From a virus, in IMG/VR virus record IMGVR_UViG_3300032011_000156, positions 1 to 21,953 of that record: DNA of 21,953 nt. One strand, given 5' to 3'. Position numbers and translations under genes: made by a program. Below the pieces are notes generated by a model. The model ran no database searches, was not told where the DNA came from, and saw only the letters and a program-made list of their open reading frames with translations. This document shows positions 14,346-21,870 of the stretch, piece after piece. Each line of letters opens with the position of its first letter. Within the stretch, counting starts at the first letter, position 1.

Positions 14346-15518
14346 TTATCCGAAAAGGGCACTACCTATCATACTTGCACCCATCATTATTGCACCTGGT
14401 ACTTGAGTTGGCCCTGGAATTGAAGCCATAACACTACCAGCTGTAGCTAATGCACTCATAGCCATTTGACCTCCTGACATTTGACCACCTCCTCCACCTG
14501 AAGGACCTGGTCCCATACCAGAACCCCATGTTGGAGCACGCTGTCTTACTGGTAACATTGAGTCTACAATAACTGATCGAGGTGTTTCAAGTGGTCTTGG
14601 TATAGGTATAGGAGGTGATGGTTTCATCATTCTATTAGCGTCTGCCTTTAGATTCGCTCCGTATTCATCTAAACCTATCTTTTTAGTAGCTCTAGTGTAA
14701 GCTTCACCGATACTTAGTTTAGACTGTTCCCACTGTTCCTTCTGTAAAGATCTCTCAGCTTCTATACCATATCTAGCTTGGTTGTACTGCTGGTCGTTAG
14801 CCATCAGTTGAGACTTTAACTGTGCAGTTGCACGTCCAGCTTCTGCAACTAATGATTGATATTGTTTATTCGCTGATCTACCTACTCTACCTCTAGCTCT
14901 TACTTTACCTTCACCTTGGACCTGTTTTACCATTAAGTCTTGTAGTTTGAAGGCACTCTCAGCTCGTGAAGCTTGTAACTTCATACCACTTTCTGCACGC
15001 TTCATATCAGTGGCTAACTCTTGAGCTGCCCCTTGGTAAGCTAATGCAAAGTAACGTTCTTTTGTTACAGCAGCTTCTTGCTCGTAAGCCATATCAGCTG
15101 CTTTTGTATTATACGCTATTTGAGCTTCGTAGAATCGTTCAGACCTATTATAAGCCTTTACTTGTGCATTATACTGTGCCTCCTGCATCTGGCTTTGGTA
15201 ATCCCATTGTCTTATGGCACTCCTATCTTTCCATCGTGCAGCAGTTTCTTCGTTGTGACGTTTAGCCTGATTGATTAAAACACCTTGGTTGTAATCACGT
15301 CCAGCCGCTTCCCAGATATCGTTATCTTGATTCGTGGCGGCTTCATGTTGGAGGTCAGCAACCTCAGCCCAGTCGGGACCATCGGAGCCTCCTCCTCCTC
15401 CTCCTCCGCCACTCATCATTTCTAGACCCATTAAAGATCTATTGAATGTGTATCGATGTTGTGTACCTGGAGGTAACGTCTCTGTAGATACTCCATGTAT
15501 GTTAAACATGATATCCAT
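14346..15518 (-). CDS. Internal virion protein B, T7 gp14-like
   Basis: This 390-residue protein lies where T7 has gp14 (196 residues), which is ejected and forms a channel in the outer membrane. An octa-glycine run sits at residues 37-44. Residues 50-290 are Ala/Gln/Glu-rich and strongly helical (repeated AEAG, QYNQAR-type heptads). A Pro-rich linker follows, and the last 40 residues are small and hydrophobic (SALATAGSVMASIPG, then GAIMMGASMIGSALFG), suitable for membrane insertion. The ATG at 15518 has AGGAG about 11 nt upstream, within the end of the preceding gene. Downstream Met30 and Met34/35 are alternative starts. The assignment is from position, composition and the hydrophobic tail. 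Confidence 0.83.
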   Translation of the reverse strand: MDIMFNIHGVSTETLPPGTQHRYTFNRSLMGLEMMSGGGGGGGGSDGPDWAEVADLQHEAATNQDNDIWEAAGRDYNQGVLINQAKRHNEETAARWKDRSAIRQWDYQSQMQEAQYNAQVKAYNRSERFYEAQIAYNTKAADMAYEQEAAVTKERYFALAYQGAAQELATDMKRAESGMKLQASRAESAFKLQDLMVKQVQGEGKVRARGRVGRSANKQYQSLVAEAGRATAQLKSQLMANDQQYNQARYGIEAERSLQKEQWEQSKLSIGEAYTRATKKIGLDEYGANLKADANRMMKPSPPIPIPRPLETPRSVIVDSMLPVRQRAPTWGSGMGPGPSGGGGGQMSGGQMAMSALATAGSVMASIPGPTQVPGAIMMGASMIGSALFG

Positions 15519-15524
15519 GTTAGT

Positions 15525-15977
15525 TTATTCTCCTAATTTTTTTTTAAACATTTGTCTAACTTTAAATGATACTTCTCTCATTTTCTTCGGACCTTGAGTC
15601 AGTAAAGCTACTAGTGGCACAACTTCATGGTGGTAGTCTCTCCATACATGTGCATAAACCTTAGATGTTTCATCACCTTTATTCCATAGATTAGACGATA
15701 ACCAAGCGTTATGCATTGATACATGTTGAGATGTTAGAGTGTCTCTATATTTTATAAAGAAAGGGTTATAAGGTAGTTCAACTAATAAATAATCAATAGC
15801 TTCTAATAACTGACTTCTAGTTATCTCTTGGTCCATATCATAAATATCATCTACTGTACGTGATATACACATAAGTTTCCACAGGTAATCATAAGCAAAT
15901 TTATTCTTACCTGCAGCTTCTTTAATGATTTCTTTTGTTAACCCAGTGTAGTAGTCTCTTTCTGTTTGGGTGGTCAT
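15525..15977 (-). CDS. 150-residue helical protein in the gp13 position, hypothetical virion protein
   Basis: The gene lies between the gp12-like and gp14-like genes, exactly where T7 encodes gp13 (138 residues), but the sequence does not resemble my recollection of T7 gp13. It is predicted to be nearly all helical, with a basic C-terminus (KKMREVSFKVRQMFKKKLGE). Residues 40-50 read RTVDDIYDMDQ, so Asp43, Asp44 and Asp47 form a DDXXD pattern known from class I isoprenoid synthases, although the protein is too short for that fold and lacks a second metal-binding motif. It starts just after the gp12-like stop with weak ribosome site AGAAG. A minor internal virion or assembly role is the best guess. 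Confidence 0.78.
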   Translation of the reverse strand: MTTQTERDYYTGLTKEIIKEAAGKNKFAYDYLWKLMCISRTVDDIYDMDQEITRSQLLEAIDYLLVELPYNPFFIKYRDTLTSQHVSMHNAWLSSNLWNKGDETSKVYAHVWRDYHHEVVPLVALLTQGPKKMREVSFKVRQMFKKKLGE

Positions 15978-15981
15978 TTGT

Positions 15982-18900
15982 TTAAGTTCTTCTGTAGAAT
16001 CGTGGTGAATAGTTACCCTCCCACATCATTGAATTAAGTGAGACAGGGAATGGTGAGTTACTAAATACTCTTAAGTCGAAGTTATCTGTTTTCTGATGTA
16101 TGGGTATAGTGAATACTGCTTGTTCAGTTAAAGGGACATCACTTGCTAAGTATTGGTTAGCATCTTGTACTGGTTGTACATCATACCAGGTATCAGTTGT
16201 AATCTCTATACTTTCAGCAGGTGTAGCTGTGTTGTTGTTTGACGTACCTCCAGCTATAGCACCTAATGGTACGTTACCTGAAGTGAAAGTTACAGTACCT
16301 TGATCATCCGTAGATGTGTAGTTGTAGTGAGTACCTGCTACTTTCTCATCACCGTTAACTTTAACTAATACACCACTCTCTTTTTTAAGTGGGAATGGTA
16401 CTTTAAATACAGCAGTACCGTCAGTACCGTTTGTACTATCTCCTGTGAATGTATCCTTTGGTCCTATATAACCTTTACGTTTCATCTTAAAACCTACACC
16501 ACTAGAAAGACCTACAGCAAACTTCATACGTGCTATAGTTAGTGATGCTGGGTAGTCGTATATTGTACCTTCAGGGTTAAGTTTAAAGTATGTCTTGGGT
16601 AGTTCTATGTCATAAGTATACTGATAACCAACGTACACATCTGCAGCAGAACCAGAGAAATCTAGTTTAGGTATTTTAAAATATGTACCACCAGCGTCAG
16701 AAGCTACTTCACTTTCATCACGGTTAGGACTTACAGTAAAACCTGAAGTACCTTTTAGAAGTATAACAGGATCAAGTGTTGTTATGTCTGTAAATGGTAA
16801 GTAACATTTTGAACCATTAAATGTTTCAATTGTTGCTGTACCAGCAGCATTACTACCACTACCACCACTTATAGTTACTGATGGTACTGCTGTATAACCA
16901 CTACCTGAATTAGTAATAGTAAACCCAGTTACAGCACCACCACCTATTGTAGCAGTAGCTGTAGCAGTTACACCATTAGGATCAGACGGAGCTGATATAG
17001 TTACAGTAGGTATTCCTGTATACCCTGAACCACCTGCTGATACTGCAAGTGTTTTAACCTCTCTGTATTTAACAGAACTAGCTGGTACATATAGATCCAT
17101 GTGAGGATTAATCTGTTGACCGTCAGTTGTCTGTAGAACGTCTTCGTCTGTTGCTTTACTTACGTTAGCTTTTAATAGTATATGATTTGATCCACTCTTA
17201 ACAATGATCCACATTACATCACTATCAATAGTGACAAACTGTACATCACCTGGCATAGTCCATTTAAACCAAGACTGCATAACATTCCTATCACCTACAC
17301 TGTAGGTTTTGTGGAAGTATATATCAGGACTAGACCTACCATACAAGGCAATCATAGAGTTCTGTGGACTAGCGATAACATTATCTATATCAGCTGGAAT
17401 CCATTCTGCTACAATCTTACCTATGTCATCTACAATAGGACTCTCTTCAGAACCACGTGTAGCTGCACTGAATATTCTAGTATAACTAGGAGTCTTACTA
17501 ATGAAGTTAATTCTAGTACCTACATCTACTGGATCAATCTTATCATCCATTTCGTAGTTAGATATACCACGAATAATAGCTGATGCTGGTGTAAGAATTT
17601 CAGAATCTGAAAACATAATAAACTGTTGATTCTTACTAAATAAGATGAGACCTTGAGCTGTTGGGATAACTCCGTGTAGGATTGCTGGTCTAATACTTGT
17701 ACAGTTGAGGTCAATTGGATCTGAGTCACTAGCTGTTAATGCTGATGTATGGTATAAATTATAAAACTGATTGGTTTGACTCATTGATACATTATCATCA
17801 GTCAGGAAACCAAGTCTATTGTTATGGAAGAATGTTTGTTGTATCTTACCAGCATAGGCACCAGCTGAGTCTTTGTATATAAATGATGGATGTGCATTAG
17901 TTGATTCATCACCTACTACACGTTCAGCCCAAGCTGATTGTGTACCATCTGTAGTTAATGCCTGTTGAAAGTGGAAATCATTCTTAGCAACATTGACAAG
18001 TTCATGAGGCATTGTCTCACCTTTCAAACCAGTTGAGACGTCAGGTGCTACTGCTTCTTCCCAGAAACCAGTACCTGATGTACCATCGTCAGCAACAAAC
18101 TTAGTCCAATAAGAAGCATCAGAAGCCAAGGTATTCATAACCTTAACCTTTCTACCATTTGTTGATTGATCAGGTATTTTAGTAATGTCTGACACTTGCT
18201 CGTTGTAAGCAAGTAATGCTATGTTACCTTGATTTTCAATAGCCTTCAATGTGAATGCTTTGGCACTACCATCACTATGTACATAAGAAAGTTCTAAAGA
18301 TGAAGGTAGTTGAGTCACTGTCATAGTACCAGGCCAAGAACCTCCACCAGTATTCTTCGCTTCAATAGCAGTCTTTAAAGCAGTTAGGATACTTTTAGCA
18401 GTGTTGGTTAACTCTACATCACTAGTAGTCTCACTGGTAGAGTTAATAGTTACGTGTGCTGTAGGTGAATAAAGTGTACTATCAATCTTAACTGTAACTG
18501 CATAAGAGGTACTATACTTAACTTGTGTTAAAAAGACAGTACCTTTATTAGCTACATAGGTAGGAGCAGCTTCAGGTTCAATTACTTTCTTTTTATTTGT
18601 TACAAGTGTAGTAGCTTGAACCGTAAGTATATCATATTCATACTCTTTATTACCTGCACCTAAGTATGTTGTTAGAGGTGCTAAACTATCAAAGGTAACA
18701 CCATCTACATCACAGGCAGTACCGTCTTCAGTATTCCATACTCTAATATTTTGACCATCTATATGTCCTATATATTTCTCACCATCTGCTGTGTTATCTA
18801 TGTAAAACCATTTAGCATTAGTGGAGGTGAATGTACTACCTCCTTCATCACCGTGTGGTAATAACTGTTTAATAAATTTTGTTCCTGGTCTTTTCCTCAA

Positions 18901-19023
18901 TCCAAATGTAGGATCAGGTAAGGCATTGAGACACTCTCGTACCTGACCAGGAAGTTTCTTTTGATCTGATTGTCTTGATACACCACCAATGTAGTTGGTG
19001 ATTGCTTGAGTGACTGCTGCCAT
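15982..19023 (-). CDS. Tail tubular protein B, T7 gp12-like
   Basis: The N-terminus contains the family signature: YIGGVSRQSDQKKLPGQVRE followed by CLNALPDPTFGLRKRPGTKF. T7 gp12 forms the hexameric nozzle below the gp11 ring and helps hold fibres. At 1013 residues it exceeds T7 gp12 (794). Part of the excess is an insert at about residues 655-735 with two copies of a GSGYT..P.VTIS motif (tyrosines near 668 and 710). Another candidate region lies at about 865-930, with Gly/Thr-rich strands and KVNGDEKVAGTHYNYT. The C-terminus ends in a short aromatic/basic tail (YSPRFYRRT). The ATG overlaps the gp11-like stop (TAATG). Confidence 0.93.
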   Translation of the reverse strand: MAAVTQAITNYIGGVSRQSDQKKLPGQVRECLNALPDPTFGLRKRPGTKFIKQLLPHGDEGGSTFTSTNAKWFYIDNTADGEKYIGHIDGQNIRVWNTEDGTACDVDGVTFDSLAPLTTYLGAGNKEYEYDILTVQATTLVTNKKKVIEPEAAPTYVANKGTVFLTQVKYSTSYAVTVKIDSTLYSPTAHVTINSTSETTSDVELTNTAKSILTALKTAIEAKNTGGGSWPGTMTVTQLPSSLELSYVHSDGSAKAFTLKAIENQGNIALLAYNEQVSDITKIPDQSTNGRKVKVMNTLASDASYWTKFVADDGTSGTGFWEEAVAPDVSTGLKGETMPHELVNVAKNDFHFQQALTTDGTQSAWAERVVGDESTNAHPSFIYKDSAGAYAGKIQQTFFHNNRLGFLTDDNVSMSQTNQFYNLYHTSALTASDSDPIDLNCTSIRPAILHGVIPTAQGLILFSKNQQFIMFSDSEILTPASAIIRGISNYEMDDKIDPVDVGTRINFISKTPSYTRIFSAATRGSEESPIVDDIGKIVAEWIPADIDNVIASPQNSMIALYGRSSPDIYFHKTYSVGDRNVMQSWFKWTMPGDVQFVTIDSDVMWIIVKSGSNHILLKANVSKATDEDVLQTTDGQQINPHMDLYVPASSVKYREVKTLAVSAGGSGYTGIPTVTISAPSDPNGVTATATATIGGGAVTGFTITNSGSGYTAVPSVTISGGSGSNAAGTATIETFNGSKCYLPFTDITTLDPVILLKGTSGFTVSPNRDESEVASDAGGTYFKIPKLDFSGSAADVYVGYQYTYDIELPKTYFKLNPEGTIYDYPASLTIARMKFAVGLSSGVGFKMKRKGYIGPKDTFTGDSTNGTDGTAVFKVPFPLKKESGVLVKVNGDEKVAGTHYNYTSTDDQGTVTFTSGNVPLGAIAGGTSNNNTATPAESIEITTDTWYDVQPVQDANQYLASDVPLTEQAVFTIPIHQKTDNFDLRVFSNSPFPVSLNSMMWEGNYSPRFYRRT

Positions 19024-19673
19024 TATCTATAAAGTGCGTGATAAGGTTGGAAACCATTGTAATTATTCTGACCTTTAGGGTGCCCAAAGAAAGTATAATC
19101 ACCTTGATTACATTCATACTCTAAAGCCATAGCCCTGTTGTATGCTTCCTTTTGTTGTAACATTTGGTACTGTCCACCATCACCTACAATCCTACTAGAT
19201 ACTATTGTTGCTGCTCTGGCTACAATGTAATCTTGAATAGGTACAGGTAATACTACCCAGTCGAAGTTATAAACAACATCACATTTGATGTCATCTGTCC
19301 CCCATTTCCAAGCATCACTTCTTGGGTTCTTATTTTTGTCATATAATTTTCTTTGGGTAGATCCTGTTTTAGTTCTGATTACTGGATCTTTATCGTAGTA
19401 AGCAGCATCTTTAGTTAAGTCTAATTGTAGTATGTTGTTAGCTACATCTACTTCTTCTGTAGTACCATCGGGAGTAAATGGTACAGCAATCTCTGTGTTA
19501 AAAGTCCAACCTTCAGCCTGTATCTCTCTTGATACTTGTAGTAAAGTATTGTATGCAATCGCAACGTCCGGGTTGGTTTGATCAAGGGTAGTTACAGGCG
19601 CCTGACCAACTGACGCCAGGATTTCGTTGACTGCTGGTAATTCTTCTGTAGCGTTAGTGGTAGGAAAAGGCAT
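19023..19673 (-). CDS. Tail tubular protein A, T7 gp11-like
   Basis: At 216 residues it is close to T7 gp11 (196). The N-terminal part has the typical pattern: AVNEILASVGQAPVTTLD, NPDVAIAYNTLLQVSREIQ and EGWTFNTE. The protein forms the dodecameric adaptor ring between portal and nozzle and interacts with fibres. The ATG lies 18 nt after the poly-U tract of a terminator. I see no Shine-Dalgarno sequence before it; the leader is AT-rich (TTTATAGATATTAAACT). Transcripts that read through the terminator, or a start point within it, must supply expression. The stop overlaps the gp12-like ATG. Confidence 0.94.
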   Translation of the reverse strand: MPFPTTNATEELPAVNEILASVGQAPVTTLDQTNPDVAIAYNTLLQVSREIQAEGWTFNTEIAVPFTPDGTTEEVDVANNILQLDLTKDAAYYDKDPVIRTKTGSTQRKLYDKNKNPRSDAWKWGTDDIKCDVVYNFDWVVLPVPIQDYIVARAATIVSSRIVGDGGQYQMLQQKEAYNRAMALEYECNQGDYTFFGHPKGQNNYNGFQPYHALYR

Positions 19674-19691
19674 AGTTTAATATCTATAAAT

Positions 19692-19715
19692 AAAAAAGGG
19701 AGACCGAAGTCTCCC
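19692..19715 (-). terminator. Rho-independent terminator after the capsid transcript, UUCG tetraloop (Tphi-like position)
   Basis: On the minus strand GGGAGAC-TTCG-GTCTCCC forms a perfect 7-bp stem with a UUCG loop closed by C-G, followed directly by six T. This is the strongest terminator in the window. It lies after the capsid gene and two small genes and before the gp11-like gene, the same place as T7 Tphi, so it should reduce tail and core transcripts relative to capsid transcripts. Confidence 0.92.
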
Positions 19716-19726
19716 ATAGTCGTACA

Positions 19727-19897
19727 TCAAGGTACGTTACATTCTACAGCAGCGTAAGCGATGCGTAGATTCTTTGTAGTGGAAGTCACAGGTGAGCTAC
19801 GTACTCCAGTTGCTCCGCCTTCTGTGCGAGACACAGAATCACGGACAGCATCGGTAGTACATACACCAGCGTTTCCTTTGGCAACTGAAACTGCCAT
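19727..19897 (-). CDS. 56-residue hypothetical protein, second small gene after capsid
   Basis: The frame MAVSVAKGNAGVCTTDAVRD... has 56 residues and is preceded by a strong ribosome site (GAGGAG, 7 nt before ATG), the best in this region. It ends just before the terminator hairpin. The composition is Ala/Thr/Ser/Val-rich with two cysteines (13 and 53), and its centre has RDSVSRTEGGATGVRSSPVTS. I do not recognise a family. Expression should match that of the capsid gene because it lies before the terminator, so a structural role such as capsid decoration or head-tail joining is plausible. The codon use (many C- and G-ending codons) resembles the capsid gene more than the tail genes. Confidence 0.8.
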   Translation of the reverse strand: MAVSVAKGNAGVCTTDAVRDSVSRTEGGATGVRSSPVTSTTKNLRIAYAAVECNVP

Positions 19898-19914
19898 ATG
19901 TTCTCCTCAATTAA

Positions 19915-20073
19915 TTACGTATTAGCATCACCGCGAGCAGACAATCCATCGGACTGTACCTGCCTGCCATACTCCTTTGGAGTAGGTGCTGCTTGGGTTG
20001 TTGAACCAGTCCCACCAATTGCTTGGCCAGCTGGAATAGTTCTAGTTGTTGCTGTTCCTGGTTTAACTGACAT
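19915..20073 (-). CDS. 52-residue hypothetical protein directly after capsid
   Basis: The ATG lies 8 nt after the capsid TGA, and the ribosome site GAGG overlaps that stop codon, so translation is probably coupled to the capsid gene. The product (MSVKPGTATTRTIPAGQAIG...) is Gly/Thr/Ala/Pro-rich in the first 30 residues and then reads PTPKEYGRQVQSDGLSARGD. It is likely extended or disordered on its own. No family is known to me. Placement between the capsid gene and the terminator suggests that it is made in quantity and binds the capsid or is needed for head maturation; this is inference. Confidence 0.8.
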   Translation of the reverse strand: MSVKPGTATTRTIPAGQAIGGTGSTTQAAPTPKEYGRQVQSDGLSARGDANT

Positions 20074-20081
20074 AGTTAACC

Positions 20082-21092
20082 TCAAGCGGTTTGGATTTCA
20101 ATAGCACCAGCGGGGTTCAAAGTACCACAACCCATGGCAAGACGTCCAACGATCAAGTCACCCTGATACATTGTCTTGATGTCTGAACCAGTGGTCTGTA
20201 CTTGAGGACCAATAGCTTCAACTACACCAGCAGCATCTTTCTGATAGATGAGACCGGCGTGGTCTGCGAATGCACCAGAGTAATCATTGTTCTCACCAGA
20301 TTGTGCGTTAATAGTACCAGCCTGGAAAGGAAGGTTATTAGAGCGTACGATGTTGATACCAGCAATAGATACCAGTCCTTCACCAGAGTTCAGATTCCCT
20401 TGGGAGTTGCCATAGTCACGGTTAAGGATGTTTGTATCTACTTGAGAGACCAGGGCATAATACTGACGTGGTGCAAGTACTGCAGTACGTCCAGTCTTAG
20501 GCAGGTTCTTTTCATCAAGGATAGAAGCAGCTTCAAAGAAGGCGTCTACTAGTTTCTGTGCATCATATTCGTTGTTAGCACCAATCTTAATGATCGATCC
20601 ACCGGGCTCAGGGCCAGGTGATGCTGTGATAGGATGTGCTTCACGTGCTGCTAGAGCAATCGTACGGAAGACTTTCTTATCATAAGCTTCAGCAAGAGCA
20701 TGTCCGATCTTAGCGGAGATCTCAGAGCGAAGGCTGTAGTGAGCAAGAGTCTCATCGAGGTCATAAACGAAGGCTGAAGAAATCAGCAAATCGTCACACA
20801 CGATGGTCTTCTCTGCTACCGGGGGATCACCGGATCCAAGGATCGGTTCACCAGGCGTATGATAAGCCGCTTGCATGCGACCTGTGAAGATGAACTGTAG
20901 ACTCTTACCGTTCTTTAGTTGACGGGTCTGTACAGTTCCTTTAGCAATTGTTGCTGACTCATAGGCTTTGAAGAGTTCGCCAGAGAACAGCTTGAGGTAG
21001 GTTGCATACTTAGTATCATATGCAACAGCGCCAGAAGTTGAGGATGCCGCTTTATTTAGGGTACCTACTACTGACTGTGTTAAATTAGCCAT
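20082..21092 (-). CDS. Major capsid protein, T7 gp10A-like
   Basis: The 336-residue length is close to T7 gp10A (345). The sequence follows the T7-type HK97-fold capsid pattern: a short Ala/Ser-rich N-terminus, YLKLFSGELFKAYESATI, the E-loop-like region TGRMQAAYHTPGEPI, the spine helix RSEISAKIGHALAEAYDKK, and later LAPRQYYALVSQ and NNLPFQAG. It builds the icosahedral shell. I see no slippery site near the stop, so there is no sign of a gp10B-type -1 frameshift product. C-ending codons are used more often than in the neighbouring tail genes, as expected for a very highly expressed gene. There is no Shine-Dalgarno sequence before the ATG; the leader is A-rich (CACAAACAATA). Confidence 0.94.
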   Translation of the reverse strand: MANLTQSVVGTLNKAASSTSGAVAYDTKYATYLKLFSGELFKAYESATIAKGTVQTRQLKNGKSLQFIFTGRMQAAYHTPGEPILGSGDPPVAEKTIVCDDLLISSAFVYDLDETLAHYSLRSEISAKIGHALAEAYDKKVFRTIALAAREAHPITASPGPEPGGSIIKIGANNEYDAQKLVDAFFEAASILDEKNLPKTGRTAVLAPRQYYALVSQVDTNILNRDYGNSQGNLNSGEGLVSIAGINIVRSNNLPFQAGTINAQSGENNDYSGAFADHAGLIYQKDAAGVVEAIGPQVQTTGSDIKTMYQGDLIVGRLAMGCGTLNPAGAIEIQTA

Positions 21093-21253
21093 TATTGTTT
21101 GTGAAAGTTTGTATAGTTTACAAGCTCTCGAACGTTCAAGTTAAATTGTTTGTGGTCTTTCCCACCGTCTAGACGGCAAAAGGTATCCGACGTATCGGGC
21201 TAATGCCAAGGAGGAGAGAGTCCGACTCTGAGGTGCTCTCTCCCCTATGCTAT
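21093..21253 (-). promoter_or_regulatory. Capsid gene leader with inverted repeats and hairpin
   Basis: This 161-base spacer holds, in transcription order, an 8-bp stem (GGAGAGAG/CTCTCTCC at 21236-21243 and 21213-21220, 15-nt loop), a perfect 12-bp palindrome CCGTCTAGACGG at 21165-21176, an 8-bp palindrome GAACGTTC at 21130-21137, and an inverted repeat TTGTA-AACTA-TACAA at 21109-21123. The first hairpin lacks a U tract, so it is a processing or attenuation candidate rather than a clear terminator. A phage-polymerase promoter could lie here, but I cannot define its consensus. Confidence 0.5.
21110..21139 (-). promoter_or_regulatory. Possible sigma70-like promoter for the capsid gene
   Basis: On the minus strand TTGAAC (21134-21139) is followed after 18 bases by TATACA (21110-21115). 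Each box matches four of six consensus positions. A start near 21103 would leave a leader of about ten bases before the capsid ATG. The boxes overlap the palindromes described for the leader, so the match may be accidental, and a T7-like phage would more likely use its own RNA polymerase for this gene. Confidence 0.22.
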
Positions 21254-21736
21254 TTAGAAGCGATAGAATTCAACGTTAGAACCTCTACGTACTAATGTAG
21301 CATCAGCATGTGAAGTACCTTGTGCAAAGGTAAACTTAAGTTCACCAAGTGCTGATCCGTTTTCTAGAACACCAGAGATGTCAAGGAAACCTTCAGTACC
21401 AGTCACAGCGATAGTAATTGCACTACCTTCAGCAGTGATAGGAGCAGCTGCTAGTGCAGTACCTGCATGATCAGCTCCACCTTTGGTACAACGGTATAGT
21501 GTAACAGAAGCTGGTACATCTACCAAGTACTTAAAGTCACCGTTAGCAGTACAAGAATAGAAGATCTTGTATTTAAAAGCTACCCTCTCATATTTACCAA
21601 GAGGGATGGTTAGTCCAGTTACTGTTTCAAGGGTTGCAGAAGATGCAATTGAATGATCAGCTGTTACAACCTGATTGATTGAACCTTGTGGTGAGTAAAT
21701 AACTCCACCATTTGTAGCATTAGAATTGAAAGCCAT
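21254..21736 (-). CDS. 160-residue virion-like protein upstream of capsid, possible head decoration protein
   Basis: The protein is rich in Thr, Ala, Gly and Val, and alternating hydrophobic residues suggest a beta-sandwich. It opens MAFNSNATNGGVIYSPQGSI, has YLVDVPASVTLYR in the middle, and ends LVRRGSNVEFYRF. As I recall, this LxRxGSxVEYRRF-type ending occurs in several marine phage structural proteins. T7 encodes the capsid scaffold gp9 at this position, but scaffolds are acidic and helical, which this protein is not. A capsid decoration, head fibre or other virion surface protein is therefore the better inference. The ATG has no Shine-Dalgarno sequence and lies just after a TTTAATGTATTAAA dyad. 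The next gene, capsid, is separated by a 161-base leader. Confidence 0.8.
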   Translation of the reverse strand: MAFNSNATNGGVIYSPQGSINQVVTADHSIASSATLETVTGLTIPLGKYERVAFKYKIFYSCTANGDFKYLVDVPASVTLYRCTKGGADHAGTALAAAPITAEGSAITIAVTGTEGFLDISGVLENGSALGELKFTFAQGTSHADATLVRRGSNVEFYRF

Positions 21737-21739
21737 TTG

Positions 21740-21847
21740 TTTAATGTATTAAAGGTTTATAAATTGGACCTGTTCCGCAGGCCCAAGAGTTAATGACGTT
21801 TTGTTGACCACGTCATTTCCATACCAAATCCTAGTAATAGTACTAGG
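21740..21847. repeat. Cluster of inverted repeats between the porin-like gene and the 160-residue gene
   Basis: The 134-base gap (21737-21870) contains four dyads. CCTAGTA-ATAG-TACTAGG (21830-21847) has a perfect 7-bp stem. AATGACGT/ACGTCATT (21792-21799 and 21810-21817) has an 8-bp stem with a 10-nt loop. GGACCTG/CAGGCC (21766-21783) forms a 6-bp stem with one bulged base. TTTAATGTATTAAA (21740-21753) is a short AT dyad beside the ATG. On the minus strand the third is followed by AATTTATAAA, a weak terminator-like context. They may end the upstream transcript, process it, or frame a phage promoter. Confidence 0.55.
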
Positions 21848-21870
21848 AAGAGTACGTACAAAAGGTCCAT

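Noticed and set aside
14336-14362. GTG start nine codons upstream for the gp15-like gene
   Set aside because: It lies inside the gp14-like gene, with an AGG only about two bases before it, while ATG at 14335 follows the gp14 stop at a normal distance.
15525-15977. Annotation as a terpene or phytoene synthase from the DDIYD motif
   Set aside because: The protein is about half the length of such enzymes, lacks the second metal-binding motif and lies within a virion gene cluster.
20082-20140. Possible gp10B-type frameshift at the capsid end
   Set aside because: No slippery run precedes the stop, and the next frame (the 52-residue gene) has its own ATG and ribosome site overlapping the capsid stop.
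21737-21760. T7-type RNA polymerase promoter suggested by TAATAC before the 160-residue gene
   Set aside because: Only six bases match; the rest of the T7 consensus is absent, and no second copy is seen before other genes.
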